A stretch of DNA of 64,000 nt from Argentina anserina (taxonomy: Eukaryota; Streptophyta; Magnoliopsida; Rosales; Rosaceae): contig NW_026089491.1 in assembly GCF_933775445.1 (NCBI RefSeq), positions 1 to 64,000 of the forward strand, written 5' to 3'. This document shows, in pieces, positions 1 through 12,801 of this stretch. A program made the position numbers and the translations under genes. The notes below the pieces were generated by a model. That model searched no databases. It was not told the origin of the DNA and saw only the letters and a list, made by a program, of their open reading frames with translations. Positions within the stretch are counted from its first letter, which is position 1; the number at the start of each line of letters is the position of its first letter.

Positions 1-135
1 TATTCCAATTGTGTATCTTTTCAATTCTCGTTTGAGTATCTTTCTGAACGGCTTTCTGATGCGAGTTTCTATTGAATTTGAGAGTTTTGCACGTGTTGGA
101 GTGTGTTTCTTTCAAACGAGTATCTTACATCGTTT
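1..135 (+). repeat. Partial monomer at left window edge, diverged
   Basis: The window opens at monomer position 13. The copy is 2 bp short of expectation because it has CAAACGAG in place of CAAACTGAG (about 115-122) and TATCTTACAT in place of TATCTTTACAT (about 121-130). It also has GCACGTG where other monomers have GCAAGTG, which creates a CACGTG palindrome at 90-95. Three private changes in 135 bp is more than in typical copies. Confidence 0.9.
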
Positions 136-731
136 GAGTATCTTTACTATTCCAATTGTGTATCTTTTCAATTCTCGTTTTGAGTATCTTTCTGAACGGC
201 TTTCTGATGCGAGTTTCTATTGAATTTGAGAGTTTTGCAAGTGTTGGAGTGTGTTTCTTTCAACTGAGTATCTTTACATCGTTTGAGTATCTTTACTATT
301 CCAATTGTGTATCTTTTCAATTCTCGTTTGAGTATCTTTCTGAACGGCTTTCTGATGCGAGTTTCTCTTGAATTTGAGAGTTTTGCAAGTGTGGGAGTGT
401 GTTTCTTTCAAACTGAGTATCTTTACATCGTTTCCGTATCTTTACTATTCCAATTGTGTATCTTTTCAATTCTCGTTTGAGTATCTTTCTGAACGGCTTT
501 CTGATGCGAGTCTCTATTGAATTTGAGAGTTTTGCAAGTGTTGGAGTGTGTTTCTTTCAAACTGAGTATCTTTACATCGTTTGAGTATCTTTACTTTTCC
601 AATTGTGTATCTTTTCAATTCTCGTTTGAGTATCTTTCTGAACGGCTTTCTGATGCGAGTTTCTATTGAATTTGAGAGTTTTGCAAGTGTTGGAGTGTGT
701 TTCTTTCAAACTGAGTATCTTTACATCTTTT
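136..731 (+). repeat. Irregular monomers near left end
   Basis: Four monomers start at 136, 285, 434 and 583. The first carries an extra T in CTCGTTTTGAG near 176-182 and a 1-bp deletion giving TTTCAACTGAG near 258-268, which restore the 149-bp spacing. Private substitutions include GAGTCTCTATT near 510 and ACTTTTCC near 593. No clear HOR partner was found for this stretch. Confidence 0.85.
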
Positions 732-2817
732 CCGTATCTTTACTATTCCAATTGTGTATCTTTTAAATTCTCGTTTGAGTATCTTTCTCTAAGGCTTTCT
801 GATGCGAGTTTCTATTGAATTTGAGAGTTTTGCAAGTGTGGGAGTGTGTTTCTTTCAAACTGAGTATCTTTACATCGTTTGAGTATCTTTACTAATCCAA
901 TTGTGTATCTTTTCAATTCTCGTTTGAGTATCTTTCTGAACGGCTTTCTGATGCGAGTTTCTATTGAATTTGAGAGTTTTGCAAGTGTGGGAGTCTGTTT
1001 CTTTCAAACTGAGTATCCTTACATCGTTTGAGTATCTTTACTATTCCAATTGTGTATCTTTTCAATTCTCGTTTGAGTATCTTTCTGAACGGCTTTCTGA
1101 TGCGAGTTTCTATTGAATTTGAGAGTTTTGCAAGTGTGGAAGTGTGTTTCTTTCAAACTGAGTATCTTTACATCGTTTCCGTATCTTTACTATTCCAATT
1201 GTGTATCTTTTCAATTCTCGTTTGAGTATCTTTCTGAACGGCTTTCTGATGCGAGTTTCTATTGAATTTGAGAGTTTTGCAAGTGTTGGAGTGTGTTTCT
1301 TTCAAACTGAGTATCTTTACATCGTTTCAGTATCTTTACTATTCCAATTGTGTATCTTTTCAATTCTCGTTTGAGTATCTTTCTGAACGGCTTTCTGATG
1401 CGAGTTTCTATTGAATTTGAGAGTTTTGCAAGTGTGGGAGTGTGTTTCTTTCAAACTGAGTATCTTTACATCTTTTCCGTATCTTTACTATTCCAATTGT
1501 GTATCTTTTAAATTCTCGTTTGAGTATCTTTCTCTAAGGCTTTCTGATGCGAGTTTCTATTGAATTTGAGAGTTTTGCAAGTGTGGGAGTGTGTTTCTTT
1601 CAAACTGAGTATCTTTACATCGTTTGAGTATCTTTACTAATCCAATTGTGTATCTTTTCAATTCTCGTTTGAGTATCTTTCTGAACGGCTTTCTGATGCG
1701 AGTTTCTATTGAATTTGAGAGTTTTGCAAGTGTGGGAGTGTGTTTCTTTCAAACTGAGTATCTTTACATCGTTTCCGTATCTTTACTATTCCAATTGTGT
1801 ATCTTTTCAATTCTCGTTTGAGTATCTTTCTGAACGGCTTTCTGATGCGAGTTTCTATTGAATTTAAGAGTTTTGCAAGTGTGGGAGTCTGTTTCTTTCA
1901 AACTGAGTATCCTTACATCGTTTGAGTATCTTTACTATTCCAATTGTGTATCTTTTCAATTCTCGTTTGAGTATCTTTCTGAACGGCTTTCTGATGCGAG
2001 TTTCTATTGAATTTGAGAGTTTTGCAAGTGTGGGAGTGTGTTTCTTTCAAACTGAGTATCTTTACATCGTTTCCGTATCTTTACTATTCCAATTGTGTAT
2101 CTTTTCAATTCTCGTTTGAGTATCTTTCTGAACGGCTTTCTGATGCGAGTTTCTATTGAATTTGAGAGTTTTGCAAGTGTTGGAGTGTGTTTCTTTCAAA
2201 CTGAGTATCTTTACATCGTTTCAGTATCTTTACTATTCCAATTGTGTATCTTTTCAATTCTCGTTTGAGTATCTTTCTGAACGGCTTTCTGATGCGAGTT
2301 TCTATTGAATTTGAGAGTTTTGCAAGTGTGGGAGTGTGTTTCTTTCAAACTGAGTATCTTTACATCTTTTCCGTATCTTTACTATTCCAATTGTGTATCT
2401 TTTAAATTCTCGTTTGAGTATCTTTCTCTAAGGCTTTCTGATGCGAGTTTCTATTGAATTTGAGAGTTTTGCAAGTGTGGGAGTGTGTTTCTTTCAAACT
2501 GAGTATCTTTACATCGTTTGAGTATCTTTACTAATCCAATTGTGTATCTTTTCAATTCTCGTTTGAGTATCTTTCTGAACGGCTTTCTGATGCGTGTTTC
2601 TATTGAATTTGAGAGTTTTGCAAGTGTGGGAGTGTGTTTCTTTCAAACTGAGTATCTTTACATCGTTTCCGTATCTTTACTATTCCAATTGTGTATCTTT
2701 TCAATTCTCGTTTGAGTATCTTTCTGAACGGCTTTCTGATGCGAGTTTCTATTGAATTTGAGAGTTTTGCAAGTGTGGGAGTCTGTTTCTTTCAAACTGA
2801 GTATCCTTACATCGTTT
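732..2817 (+). repeat. 6-monomer higher-order repeat (894 bp)
   Basis: A marker series recurs in order: ACTAATCC monomer, CCG-start monomer ending GTCTGTTTC...TATCCTT, GAG monomer, CCG monomer with GTGTTGG, CAG monomer, then a TTTTCCG monomer with TTTAAATTC and CTCTAAGG. The complete copy is 1626-2519. The preceding copy (881-1625) lacks one monomer (5 x 149 bp), and the next (2520-2817) stops after two. The TTTTAAATTC marker sits at 761, 1506 and 2400, giving spacings of 745 and 894 bp, which show the 5-mer and 6-mer forms side by side. Confidence 0.88.
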
Positions 2818-4756
2818 GAGTATCTTTACTATTCCAATTGTGTATCTTTTCAATTCTCGATTGAGTATCTTTCTGAACGGCTTTCTGATGCGAGTTTCTA
2901 TTGAATTTGAGAGTTTTGCAAGTGTAGGAGTGTGTTTCTTTCAAACTGAGTTTCTTTACATCGTTTGCGTATCTTTACTATTCCAATTGTGTATCTTTTC
3001 ATTTCTCGTTTGAGTATCTTTCTGAACGGCTTTCTGATGCGAGTTTCTATTGAATTTGAGAGTTTTGCAAGTGTGGGAGTCTGTTTCTTTCAAACTGAGT
3101 ATCCTTACATCGTTTGAGTATCTTTACTATTCCAATTGTGTATCTTTTCAATTCTCGTTTGAGTATCTTTCTGAACGGCTTTCTGATGCGAGTTTCTATC
3201 GAATTTGAGAGTTTTGCAAGTGTGGGAGTCTGTTTCTTTCAAACTGAGTATCCTTACATCGTTTGAGTATCTTTACTATTCCAATTGTGTATCTTTTCAA
3301 TTCTCGTTTGAGTATCTTTCTGAACGGCTTTCTGATGCGAGTTTCTATCGAATTTGAGAGTTTTGCAAGTGTGGGAGTCTGTTTCTTTCAAACTGAGTTT
3401 CTTTACATCGTTTGCGTATCTTTACTATTCCAATTGTGTATCTTTTCATTTCTCGTTTGAGTATCTTTCTGAACGGCTTTCTGATGCGAGTGTCTATTGA
3501 ATTTGAGAGTTTTGCAAGTGTGGGAGTCTGTTTCTTTTCAAACTGAGTATCCTTACATCGTTTGAGTATCTTTACTATTCCAATTGTGTATCTTTTCAAT
3601 TCTCGTTTGAGTATCTTTCTGAACGGCTTTCTGATGCGAGTTTCTATTGAATTTGAGAGTTTTGCAAGTGTTGGAGTGTGTTTTCTTTCAAACTGAGTAT
3701 CTTTACATCGTTTGAGTATCTTTACTATTCCAATTGTGTATCTTTTCAATTCTCGTTTGAGTATCTTTCTGAACGGCTTTCTGATGCGAGTTTCTATTGA
3801 ATTTGAGAGTTTTGCAAGTGTGGGAGTGTGTTTCTTTCAAACTGAGTATCTTTACATCGTTTCCGTATCTTTACTATTCCAATTGTGTATCTTTTCAATT
3901 CTCGTTTGAGTATCTTTCTGAACGGCTTTCTGATGCGAGTTTCTATTGAATTTGAGAGTTTTGCAAGTGTTTGGAGTGTGTTTCTTTCAACTGAGTATCT
4001 TTACATCGTTTGAGTATCTTTACTATTCCAATTGTGTATCTTTTCAATTCTCGTTTGAGTATCTTTCTGAACGGCTTTCTGATGCGAGTTTCTATTGAAT
4101 TTGAGAGTTTTGCAAGTGTGGGAGTGTGTTTCTTTCAAACTGAGTATCTTTACATCGTTTCCGTATCTTTACTATTCCAATTGTGTATCTTTTCATTTCT
4201 CGTTTGAGTATCTTTCTGAACGGCTTTCTGATGCGAGTTTCTATTGAATTTGAGAGTTTTGCAAGTGTTGGAGTGTGTTTCTTTCAAACTGAGTATCTTT
4301 ACATCGTTTCAGTATCTTTACTATTCCAATTGTGTATCTTTTCAATTCTCGTTTGAGTATCTTTCTGAACGGCTTTCTGATGCGAGTTTCTATTGAATTT
4401 GAGAGTTTTGCAAGTGTGGGAGTGTGTTTCTTTCAAACTGAGTATCTTTACATCGTTTCCGTATCTTTACTATTCCAATTATGTATCTTTTCAATTCTCG
4501 TTTGAGTATCTTTCTGAACGGCTTTCTGATGCGAGTTTCTATTGAATTTGAGAGTTTTGCAAGTGTGGGAGTCTGTTTCTTTCAAACTGAGTATCCTTAC
4601 ATCGTTTGAGTATCTTTACTATTCCAATTGTGTATCTTTTCAATTCTCGTTTGAGTATCTTTCTGAACGGCTTTCTGATGCGAGTTTCTATTGAATTTGA
4701 GAGTTTTGCAAGTGTGGGAGTCTGTTTCTTTCAAACTGAGTATCCTTACATCGTTT
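2818..4756 (+). repeat. Mixed monomers with clustered 1-bp insertions
   Basis: Thirteen monomers of several types. The GTTTGCG plus CATTTCTCG type appears at 2967 and 3414, and GAGTTTC ends occur near 2948 and 3397. Three 1-bp insertions occur within about 450 bp: an extra T near 3535 (TTTCTTTTCAAAC), an extra T near 3681 (GTTTTCTTTC) and an extra T near 3970 (GTGTTTGG). A 1-bp deletion near 3989 cancels the last one. These indels join reading frames on the minus strand and create the longest open frame of the window (3345-3749), which is only repeat read-through. Confidence 0.85.
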
Positions 4757-7587
4757 GAGTATCTTTACTATTCCAATTGTGTATCTTTTCAATTCTCGTT
4801 TGAGTATCTTTCTGAACGGCTTTCTGATGCGAGTTTCTATTGAATTTGAGATTTTTGCAAGTGTTGGAGTGTGTTTCTTTCAAACTGAGTATCTTTACAT
4901 CGTTTGAGTATCTTTACTATTCCAATTGTGTATCTTTTCAATTCTCGTTTGAGTATCTTTCTGAACGGCTTTCTGATGCGAGTTTCTATTGAATTTGAGA
5001 GTTTTGCAAGTGTGGGAGTGTGTTTCTTTCAAACTGAGTATCTTTACATCATTTGCGTATCTTTACTATTCCAATTGTGTATCTTTTCAATTCTCGTTTG
5101 AGTATCTTTCTCTAAGGCTTTCTGATGCGAGTTTCTATTGAATTTGAGAGTTTTGCAAGTGTGGGAGTGTGTTTCTTTCAACCTGAGTATCTTTACATCG
5201 TTTGAGTATCTTTACTATTCTAATTGTGTATCTTTTCAATTCTCGTTTGAGTATCTTTCTGAACGGCTTTCTGATGCGAGTTTCTATTGAATTTGAGAGT
5301 TTTGCAAGTGTGGGAGTGTGTTTCTTTCAAACTGAGTATCTTTACATCGTTTGAGTATCTTTACTATTCCAATTGTGTATCTTTTCAATTCTCGTTTGAG
5401 TATCTTTCTGAACGGCTTTCTGATGTGAGTTTCTATTGAATTTGAGAGTTTTGCAAGTGTAGGAGTGTGTTTCTTTCAAACTGAGTTTCTTTACATCGTT
5501 TGCGTATCTTTACTATTCCAATTGTGTATCTTTTCATTTCTCGTTTGAGTATCTTTCTGAACGGCTTTCTGATGCGAGTTTCTATTGAATTTGAGAGTTT
5601 TGCAAGTGTGGGAGTCTGTTTCTTTCAAACTGAGTATCCTTACATCGTTTGAGTATCTTTACTATTCCAATTGTGTATCTTTTCAATTCTCGTTTGAGTA
5701 TCTTTCTGAACGGCTTTCTGATGCGAGTTTCTATTGAATTTGAGAGTTTTGCAAGTGTGGGAGTCTGTTTCTTTCAAACTGAGTATCCTTACATCGTTTG
5801 AGTATCTTTACTATTCCAATTGTGTATCTTTTCAATTCTCGTTTGAGTATCTTTCTGAACGGCTTTCTGATGCGAGTTTCTATCGAATTTGAGAGTTTTG
5901 CAAGTGTGGGAGTGTGTTTCTTTCAAACTGAGTATCTTTACATCGTTTCCGTATCTTTACTATTCCAATTGTGTATCTTTTCAATTCTCGTTTGAGTATC
6001 TTTCTGAACGGCTTTCTGATGCGAGTTTCTATTGAATTTCAGAGTTTTGCAAGTGTTGGAGTGTGTTTCTTTCAAACTGAGTATCCTTACATCGTTTGAG
6101 TATCTTTACTATTCCAATTGTGTATCTTTTCAATTCTCGTTTGAGTATCTTTCTGAACGGCTTTCTGATGCGAGTTTCTATTGAATTTGAGAGTTTTGCA
6201 AGTGTTGGAGTGTGTTTCTTTCAAACTGAGTATCTTTACATCGTTTCCGTATCTTTACTATTCCAATTGTGTATCTTTTCAATTCTCGTTTGAGTATCTT
6301 TCTGAACGGCTTTCTGATGCGAGTTTCTATTGAATTTGAGATTTTTGCAAGTGTTGGAGTGTGTTTCTTTCAAACTGAGTATCTTTACATCGTTTGAGTA
6401 TCTTTACTATTCCAATTGTGTATCTTTTCAATTCTCGTTTGAGTATCTTTCTGAACGGCTTTCTGATGCGAGTTTCTATTGAATTTGAGAGTTTTGCAAG
6501 TGTGGGAGTGTGTTTCTTTCAAACTGAGTATCTTTACATCATTTGCGTATCTTTACTATTCCAATTGTGTATCTTTTCAATTCTCGTTTGAGTATCTTTC
6601 TCTAAGGCTTTCTGATGCGAGTTTCTATTGAATTTGAGAGTTTTGCAAGTGTGGGAGTGTGTTTCTTTCAACCTGAGTATCTTTACATCGTTTGAGTATC
6701 TTTACTATTCTAATTGTGTATCTTTTCAATTCTCGTTTGAGTATCTTTCTGAACGGCTTTCTGATGCGAGTTTCTATTGAATTTGAGAGTTTTGCAAGTG
6801 TGGGAGTGTGTTTCTTTCAAACTGAGTATCTTTACATCGTTTGAGTATCTTTACTATTCCAATTGTGTATCTTTTCAATTCTCGTTTGAGTATCTTTCTG
6901 AACGGCTTTCTGATGTGAGTTTCTATTGAATTTGAGAGTTTTGCAAGTGTAGGAGTGTGTTTCTTTCAAACTGAGTTTCTTTACATCGTTTGCGTATCTT
7001 TACTATTCCAATTGTGTATCTTTTCATTTCTCGTTTGAGTATCTTTCTGAACGGCTTTCTGATGCGAGTTTCTATTGAATTTGAGAGTTTTGCAAGTGTG
7101 GGAGTCTGTTTCTTTCAAACTGAGTATCCTTACATCGTTTGAGTATCTTTACTATTCCAATTGTGTATCTTTTCAATTCTCGTTTGAGTATCTTTCTGAA
7201 CGGCTTTCTGATGCGAGTTTCTATTGAATTTGAGAGTTTTGCAAGTGTGGGAGTCTGTTTCTTTCAAACTGAGTATCCTTACATCGTTTGAGTATCTTTA
7301 CTATTCCAATTGTGTATCTTTTCAATTCTCGTTTGAGTATCTTTCTGAACGGCTTTCTGATGCGAGTTTCTATCGAATTTGAGAGTTTTGCAAGTGTGGG
7401 AGTGTGTTTCTTTCAAACTGAGTATCTTTACATCGTTTCCGTATCTTTACTATTCCAATTGTGTATCTTTTCAATTCTCGTTTGAGTATCTTTCTGAACG
7501 GCTTTCTGATGCGAGTTTCTATTGAATTTCAGAGTTTTGCAAGTGTTGGAGTGTGTTTCTTTCAAACTGAGTATCCTTACATCGTTT
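4757..7587 (+). repeat. 10-monomer higher-order repeat (1490 bp), two copies
   Basis: Copy 1 is 4757-6246 and copy 2 is 6247-7587 (nine monomers before divergence). The ordered markers at exact 1490-bp spacing are: GAGATTTTTGC (4848 and 6338), CATTTGCG with CTCTAAGG and CAACCTG, ACTATTCT, GATGTGAG with GTGTAGG and GAGTTTC, GTTTGCG with CATTTCTCG, a GTCTG monomer, TATCGAATT, and CCG with TTTCAGAG. The tenth monomer differs between copies, being GTGTTGG in copy 1 and GTGTAGG in copy 2. The combination of eight rare variants in the same order leaves little doubt. Confidence 0.93.
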
Positions 7588-8183
7588 GAGTATCTTTACT
7601 ATTCCAATTGTGTATCTTTTCAATTCTCGTTTGAGTATCTTTCTGAACGGCTTTCTGATGCGAGTTTCTATTGAATTTGAGAGTTTTGCAAGTGTAGGAG
7701 TGTGTTTCTTTCAAACTGAGTTTCTTTACATCGTTTGCGTATCTTTACTATTCCAATTGTGTATCTTTTCATTTCTCGTTTGAGTATCTTTCTGAACGGC
7801 TTTCTGATGCGAGTTTCTATTGAATTTGAGAGTTTTGCAAGTGTGGGAGTCTGTTTCTTTCAAACTGAGTATCCTTACATCGTTTGAGTATCTTTACTAT
7901 TCCAATTGTGTATCTTTTCAATTCTCGTTTGAGTATCTTTCTGAACGGCTTTCTGATGCGAGTTTCTATTGAATTTGAGAGTTTTGCAAGTGTGGGAGTC
8001 TGTTTCTTTCAAACTGAGTTTCTTTACATCGTTTGCGTATCTTTACTATTCCAATTGTGTATCTTTTCATTTCTCGTTTGAGTATCTTTCTGAACGGCTT
8101 TCTGATGCGAGTTTCTATTGAATTTGAGAGTTTTGCAAGTGTGGGAGTCTGTTTCTTTCAAACTGAGTATCCTTACATCGTTT
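6247..8183 (+). repeat. 13-monomer block duplicated at 9226-11162 (source or sister copy)
   Basis: Thirteen consecutive monomers (1937 bp) match the block at 9226-11162 in order and in rare variants. The offset is 2979 bp, i.e. 20 x 149 minus one because a 148-bp monomer lies between them. The match ends at 8184/11163, where the first copy continues with GTCTG/TATCCTT monomers and the second with GTGTTGG/TATCTTT monomers. The block overlaps copy 2 of the 10-monomer HOR, so the two amplification events are nested. Confidence 0.9.
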
Positions 8184-9225
8184 GAGTATCTTTACTATTC
8201 CAATTGTGTATCTTTTCAATTCTCGTTTGAGTATCTTTCTGAACGGCTTTCTGATGCGAGTTTCTATTGAATTTGAGAGTTTTGCAAGTGTGGGAGTCTG
8301 TTTCTTTCAAACTGAGTATCCTTACATCGTTTGAGTATCTTTACTATTCCAATTGTGTATCTTTTCAATTCTCGTTTGAGTATCTTTCTGAACGGCTTTC
8401 TGATGCGAGTTTCTATTGAATTTGAGAGTTTTGCAAGTGTGGGAGTCTGTTTCTTTCAAACTGAGTATCCTTACATCGTTTGAGTATCTTTACTATTCCA
8501 ATTGTGTATCTTTTCAATTCTCGTTTGAGTATCTTTCTGAACGGCTTTCTGATGCGAGTTTCTATTGAATTTGAGAGTTCTGCAAGTGTGGGAGTCTGTT
8601 TCTTTCAAACTGAGTTTCTTTACATCGTTTGCGTATCTTTACTATTCCAATTGTGTATCTTTTCATTTCTCGTTTGAGTATCTTTCTGAACGGCTTTCTG
8701 ATGCGAGTTTCTATTGAATTTGAGAGTTTTGCAAGTGTGGGAGTCTGTTTCTTTCAAACTGAGTATCCTTACATCGTTTGAGTATCTTTACTATTCCAAT
8801 TGTGTATCTTTTCAATTCTCGATTGAGTATCTTTCTGAACGGCTTTCTGATGCGAGTTTCTATTGAATTTGAGAGTTTTGCAAGTGTTGGAGTGTGTTTC
8901 TTTCAAACTGAGTATCTTTACATCGTTTGAGTATCTTTACTATTCCAATTGTGTATCTTTTCAATTCTCGTTTGAGTATCTTTCGGAACGGCTTTCTGAT
9001 GCGAGTTTCTATTGAATTTGAGAGTTTTGCAAGTGTTGGAGTGTGTTTCTTTCAACTGAGTATCTTTACATCGTTTGAGTATCTTTACTATTCCAATTGT
9101 GTATCTTTTCAATTCTCGTTTGAGTATCTTTCTGAACGGCTTTCTGATGCGAGTTTCTATTGAATTTGAGAGTTTTGCAAGTGTGGGAGTGTGTTTCTTT
9201 CAAACTGAGTATCTTTACATCGTTT
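8184..9225 (+). repeat. Seven mixed monomers between duplicated blocks
   Basis: The monomers start at 8184, 8333, 8482, 8631, 8780, 8929 and 9077. The stretch includes private changes GAGTTCTGC near 8576, CTCGATTGAG near 8818 and TTTCGGAACGG near 8982, plus one 148-bp monomer (8929-9076). The 8333 and 8184 copies are nearly the same type. No longer-range partner was found. Confidence 0.82.
8929..9076 (+). repeat. 148-bp monomer variant (single)
   Basis: One A is missing from CAAACTGAG, giving TTTCAACTGAG near 9050-9060. The same 148-bp allele occurs near 262 and 3989 and then mostly in adjacent pairs further right (six pairs between 14.5 and 30.2 kb). This one stands alone. Confidence 0.88.
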
Positions 9226-11162
9226 CCGTATCTTTACTATTCCAATTGTGTATCTTTTCAATTCTCGTTTGAGTATCTTTCTGAACGGCTTTCTGATGCG
9301 AGTTTCTATTGAATTTGAGATTTTTGCAAGTGTTGGAGTGTGTTTCTTTCAAACTGAGTATCTTTACATCGTTTGAGTATCTTTACTATTCCAATTGTGT
9401 ATCTTTTCAATTCTCGTTTGAGTATCTTTCTGAACGGTTTTCTGATGCGAGTTTCTATTGAATTTGAGAGTTTTGCAAGTGTGGGAGTGTGTTTCTTTCA
9501 AACTGAGTATCTTTACATCATTTGCGTATCTTTACTATTCCAATTGTGTATCTTTTCAATTCTCGTTTGAGTATCTTTCTCTAAGGCTTTCTGATGCGAG
9601 TTTCTATTGAATTTGAGAGTTTTGCAAGTGTGGGAGTGTGTTTCTTTCAACCTGAGTATCTTTACATCGTTTGAGTATCTTTACTATTCTAATTGTGTAT
9701 CTTTTCAATTCTCGTTTGAGTATCTTTCTGAACGGCTTTCTGATGCGAGTTTCTATTGAATTTGAGAGTTTTGCAAGTGTGGGAGTGTGTTTCTTTCAAA
9801 CTGAGTATCTTTACATCGTTTGAGTATCTTTACTATTCCAATTGTGTATCTTTTCAATTCTCGTTTGAGTATCTTTCTGAACGGCTTTCTGATGTGAGTT
9901 TCTATTGAATTTGAGAGTTTTGCAAGTGTAGGAGTGTGTTTCTTTCAAACTGAGTTTCTTTACATCGTTTGCGTATCTTTACTATTCCAATTGTGTATCT
10001 TTTCATTTCTCGTTTGAGTATCTTTCTGAACGGCTTTCTGATGCGAGTTTCTATTGAATTTGAGAGTTTTGCAAGTGTGGGAGTCTGTTTCTTTCAAACT
10101 GAGTATCCTTACATCGTTTGAGTATCTTTACTATTCCAATTGTGTATCTTTTCAATTCTCGTTTGAGTATCTTTCTGAACGGCTTTCTGATGCGAGTTTC
10201 TATTGAATTTGAGAGTTTTGCAAGTGTGGGAGTCTGTTTCTTTCAAACTGAGTATCCTTACATCGTTTGAGTATCTTTACTATTCCAATTGTGTATCTTT
10301 TCAATTCTCGTTTGAGTATCTTTCTGAACGGCTTTCTGATGCGAGTTTCTATTGAATTTGAGAGTTTTGCAAGTGTGGGAGTGTGTTTCTTTCAAACTGA
10401 GTATCTTTACATCGTTTCCGTATCTTTACTATTCCAATTGTGTATCTTTTCAATTCTCGTTTGAGTATCTTTCTGAACGGCTTTCTGATGCGAGTTTCTA
10501 TTGAATTTCAGAGTTTTGCAAGTGTTGGAGTGTGTTTCTTTCAAACTGAGTATCCTTACATCGTTTGAGTATCTTTACTATTCCAATTGTGTATCTTTTC
10601 AATTCTCGTTTGAGTATCTTTCTGAACGGCTTTCTGATGCGAGTTTCTATTGAATTTGAGAGTTTTGCAAGTGTAGGAGTGTGTTTCTTTCAAACTGAGT
10701 TTCTTTACATCGTTTGCGTATCTTTACTATTCCAATTGTGTATCTTTTCATTTCTCGTTTGAGTATCTTTCTGAACGGCTTTCTGATGCGAGTTTCTATT
10801 GAATTTGAGAGTTTTGCAAGTGTGGGAGTCTGTTTCTTTCAAACTGAGTATCCTTACATCGTTTGAGTATCTTTACTATTCCAATTGTGTATCTTTTCAA
10901 TTCTCGTTTGAGTATCTTTCTGAACGGCTTTCTGATGCGAGTTTCTATTGAATTTGAGAGTTTTGCAAGTGTGGGAGTCTGTTTCTTTCAAACTGAGTTT
11001 CTTTACATCGTTTGCGTATCTTTACTATTCCAATTGTGTATCTTTTCATTTCTCGTTTGAGTATCTTTCTGAACGGCTTTCTGATGCGAGTTTCTATTGA
11101 ATTTGAGAGTTTTGCAAGTGTGGGAGTCTGTTTCTTTCAAACTGAGTATCCTTACATCGTTT
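9226..11162 (+). repeat. 13-monomer block, second copy of 6247-8183
   Basis: The marker order repeats that of 6247-8183: GAGATTTTTGC near 9317, CATTTGCG with CTCTAAGG, ACTATTCT, GATGTGAG, GTTTGCG with CATTTCTCG, TTTCAGAG and GTGTAGG/GAGTTTC. Small differences show the copies have begun to diverge: this copy has ACGGTTTTCTG near 9435 and TATTGAATT where the first has TATCGAATT (about 7372). Confidence 0.9.
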
Positions 11163-11609
11163 GAGTATCTTTACTATTCCAATTGTGTATCTTTTCAATT
11201 CTCGTTTGAGTATCTTTCTGAACGGCTTTCTGATGCGAGTTTCTATTGAATTTGAGAGTTTTGCAAGTGTTGGAGTGTGTTTCTTTCAAACTGAGTATCT
11301 TTACATCGTTTGAGTATCTTTACTATTCCAATTGTGTATCTTTTCAATTCTCGTTTGAGTATCTTTCTGAACGGCTTTCTGATGCGAGTTTCTATTGAAT
11401 TTGAGAGTTTTGCAAGTGTTGGAGTGTGTTTCTTTCAAACTGAGTATCTTTACATCGTTTCCGTATCTTTACTATTCCAATTGTGTATCTTTTCAATTCT
11501 CGTTTGAGTATCTTTCTGAACGGCTTTCTGATGCGAGTTTCTATTGAATTTGAGAGTTTTGCAAGTGTGGGAGTGTGTTTCTTTCAAACTGAGTATCTTT
11601 ACATCGTTT
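11163..11609 (+). repeat. Three linking monomers
   Basis: Monomers at 11163 and 11312 (GTGTTGG type) and 11461 (CCG start, GTGTGGG type) connect the duplicated block to the 4-monomer repeat. All are full length and close to consensus. Confidence 0.85.
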
Positions 11610-12801
11610 CCGTATCTTTACTATTCCAATTGTGTATCTTTTCAATTCTCGTTTGAGTATCTTTCTGAACGGCTTTCTGATGCGAGTTTCTATTGAATTT
11701 GAGATTTTTGCAAGTGTTGGAGTGTGTTTCTTTCAAACTGAGTATCTTTACATCGTTTGAGTATCTTTACTATTCCAATTGTGTATCTTTTCAATTCTCG
11801 TTTGAGTATCTTTCTGAACGGCTTTCTGATGCGAGTTTCTATTGAATTTGAGAGTTTTGCAAGTGTGGGAGTGTGTTTCTTTCAAACTGAGTATCTTTAC
11901 ATCATTTGCGTATCTTTACTATTCCAATTGTGTATCTTTTCAATTCTCGTTTGAGTATCTTTCTCTAAGGCTTTCTGATGCGAGTTTCTATTGAATTTGA
12001 GAGTTTTGCAAGTGTGGGAGTGTGTTTCTTTCAAACTGAGTATCTTTACATCGTTTGAGTATCTTTACTATTCCAATTGTGTATCTTTTCAATTCTCGTT
12101 TGAGTATCTTTCTGAACGGCTTTCTGATGCGAGTTTCTATTGAATTTGAGAGTTTTGCAAGTGTGGGAGTGTGTTTCTTTCAAACTGAGTATCTTTACAT
12201 CGTTTGAGTATCTTTACTATTCCAATTGTGTATCTTTTCAATTCTCGTTTGAGTATCTTTCTGAACGGCTTTCTGATGCGAGTTTCTATTGAATTTGAGA
12301 TTTTTGCAAGTGTTGGAGTGTGTTTCTTTCAAACTGAGTATCTTTACATCGTTTGAGTATCTTTACTATTCCAATTGTGTATCTTTTCAATTCTCGTTTG
12401 AGTATCTTTCTGAACGGCTTTCTGATGCGAGTTTCTATTGAATTTGAGAGTTTTGCAAGTGTGGGAGTGTGTTTCTTTCAAACTGAGTATCTTTACATCA
12501 TTTGCGTATCTTTACTATTCCAATTGTGTATCTTTTCAATTCTCGTTTGAGTATCTTTCTCTAAGGCTTTCTGATGCGAGTTTCTATTGAATTTGAGAGT
12601 TTTGCAAGTGTGGGAGTGTGTTTCTTTCAAACTGAGTATCTTTACATCGTTTGAGTATCTTTACTATTCCAATTGTGTATCTTTTCAATTCTCGTTTGAG
12701 TATCTTTCTGAACGGCTTTCTGATGCGAGTTTCTATTGAATTTGAGAGTTTTGCAAGTGTGGGAGTGTGTTTCTTTCAAACTGAGTATCTTTACATCGTT
12801 T
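11610..12801 (+). repeat. 4-monomer higher-order repeat (596 bp), two copies
   Basis: Copies are 11610-12205 and 12206-12801. The order is GAGATTTTTGC/GTGTTGG, consensus-like, CATTTGCG with CTCTAAGG, consensus-like. GAGATTTTT occurs at 11701 and 12297, 596 bp apart. The same three leading monomers open the 10-monomer HOR further left, so this looks like a shortened derivative. The two copies start differently (CCG and GAG). Confidence 0.88.

Noticed and set aside
90..95. CACGTG as a functional E/G-box
   Set aside because: It occurs once, through a single base change in a diverged edge monomer, with no gene nearby.
3345..3749. Longest open frame in the window (134 codons, minus strand)
   Set aside because: It exists only because two 1-bp insertions near 3535 and 3681 adjust the frame across monomers. 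The translation is the antisense of the satellite repeated about three times, with no start context, domain or codon pattern of a gene.
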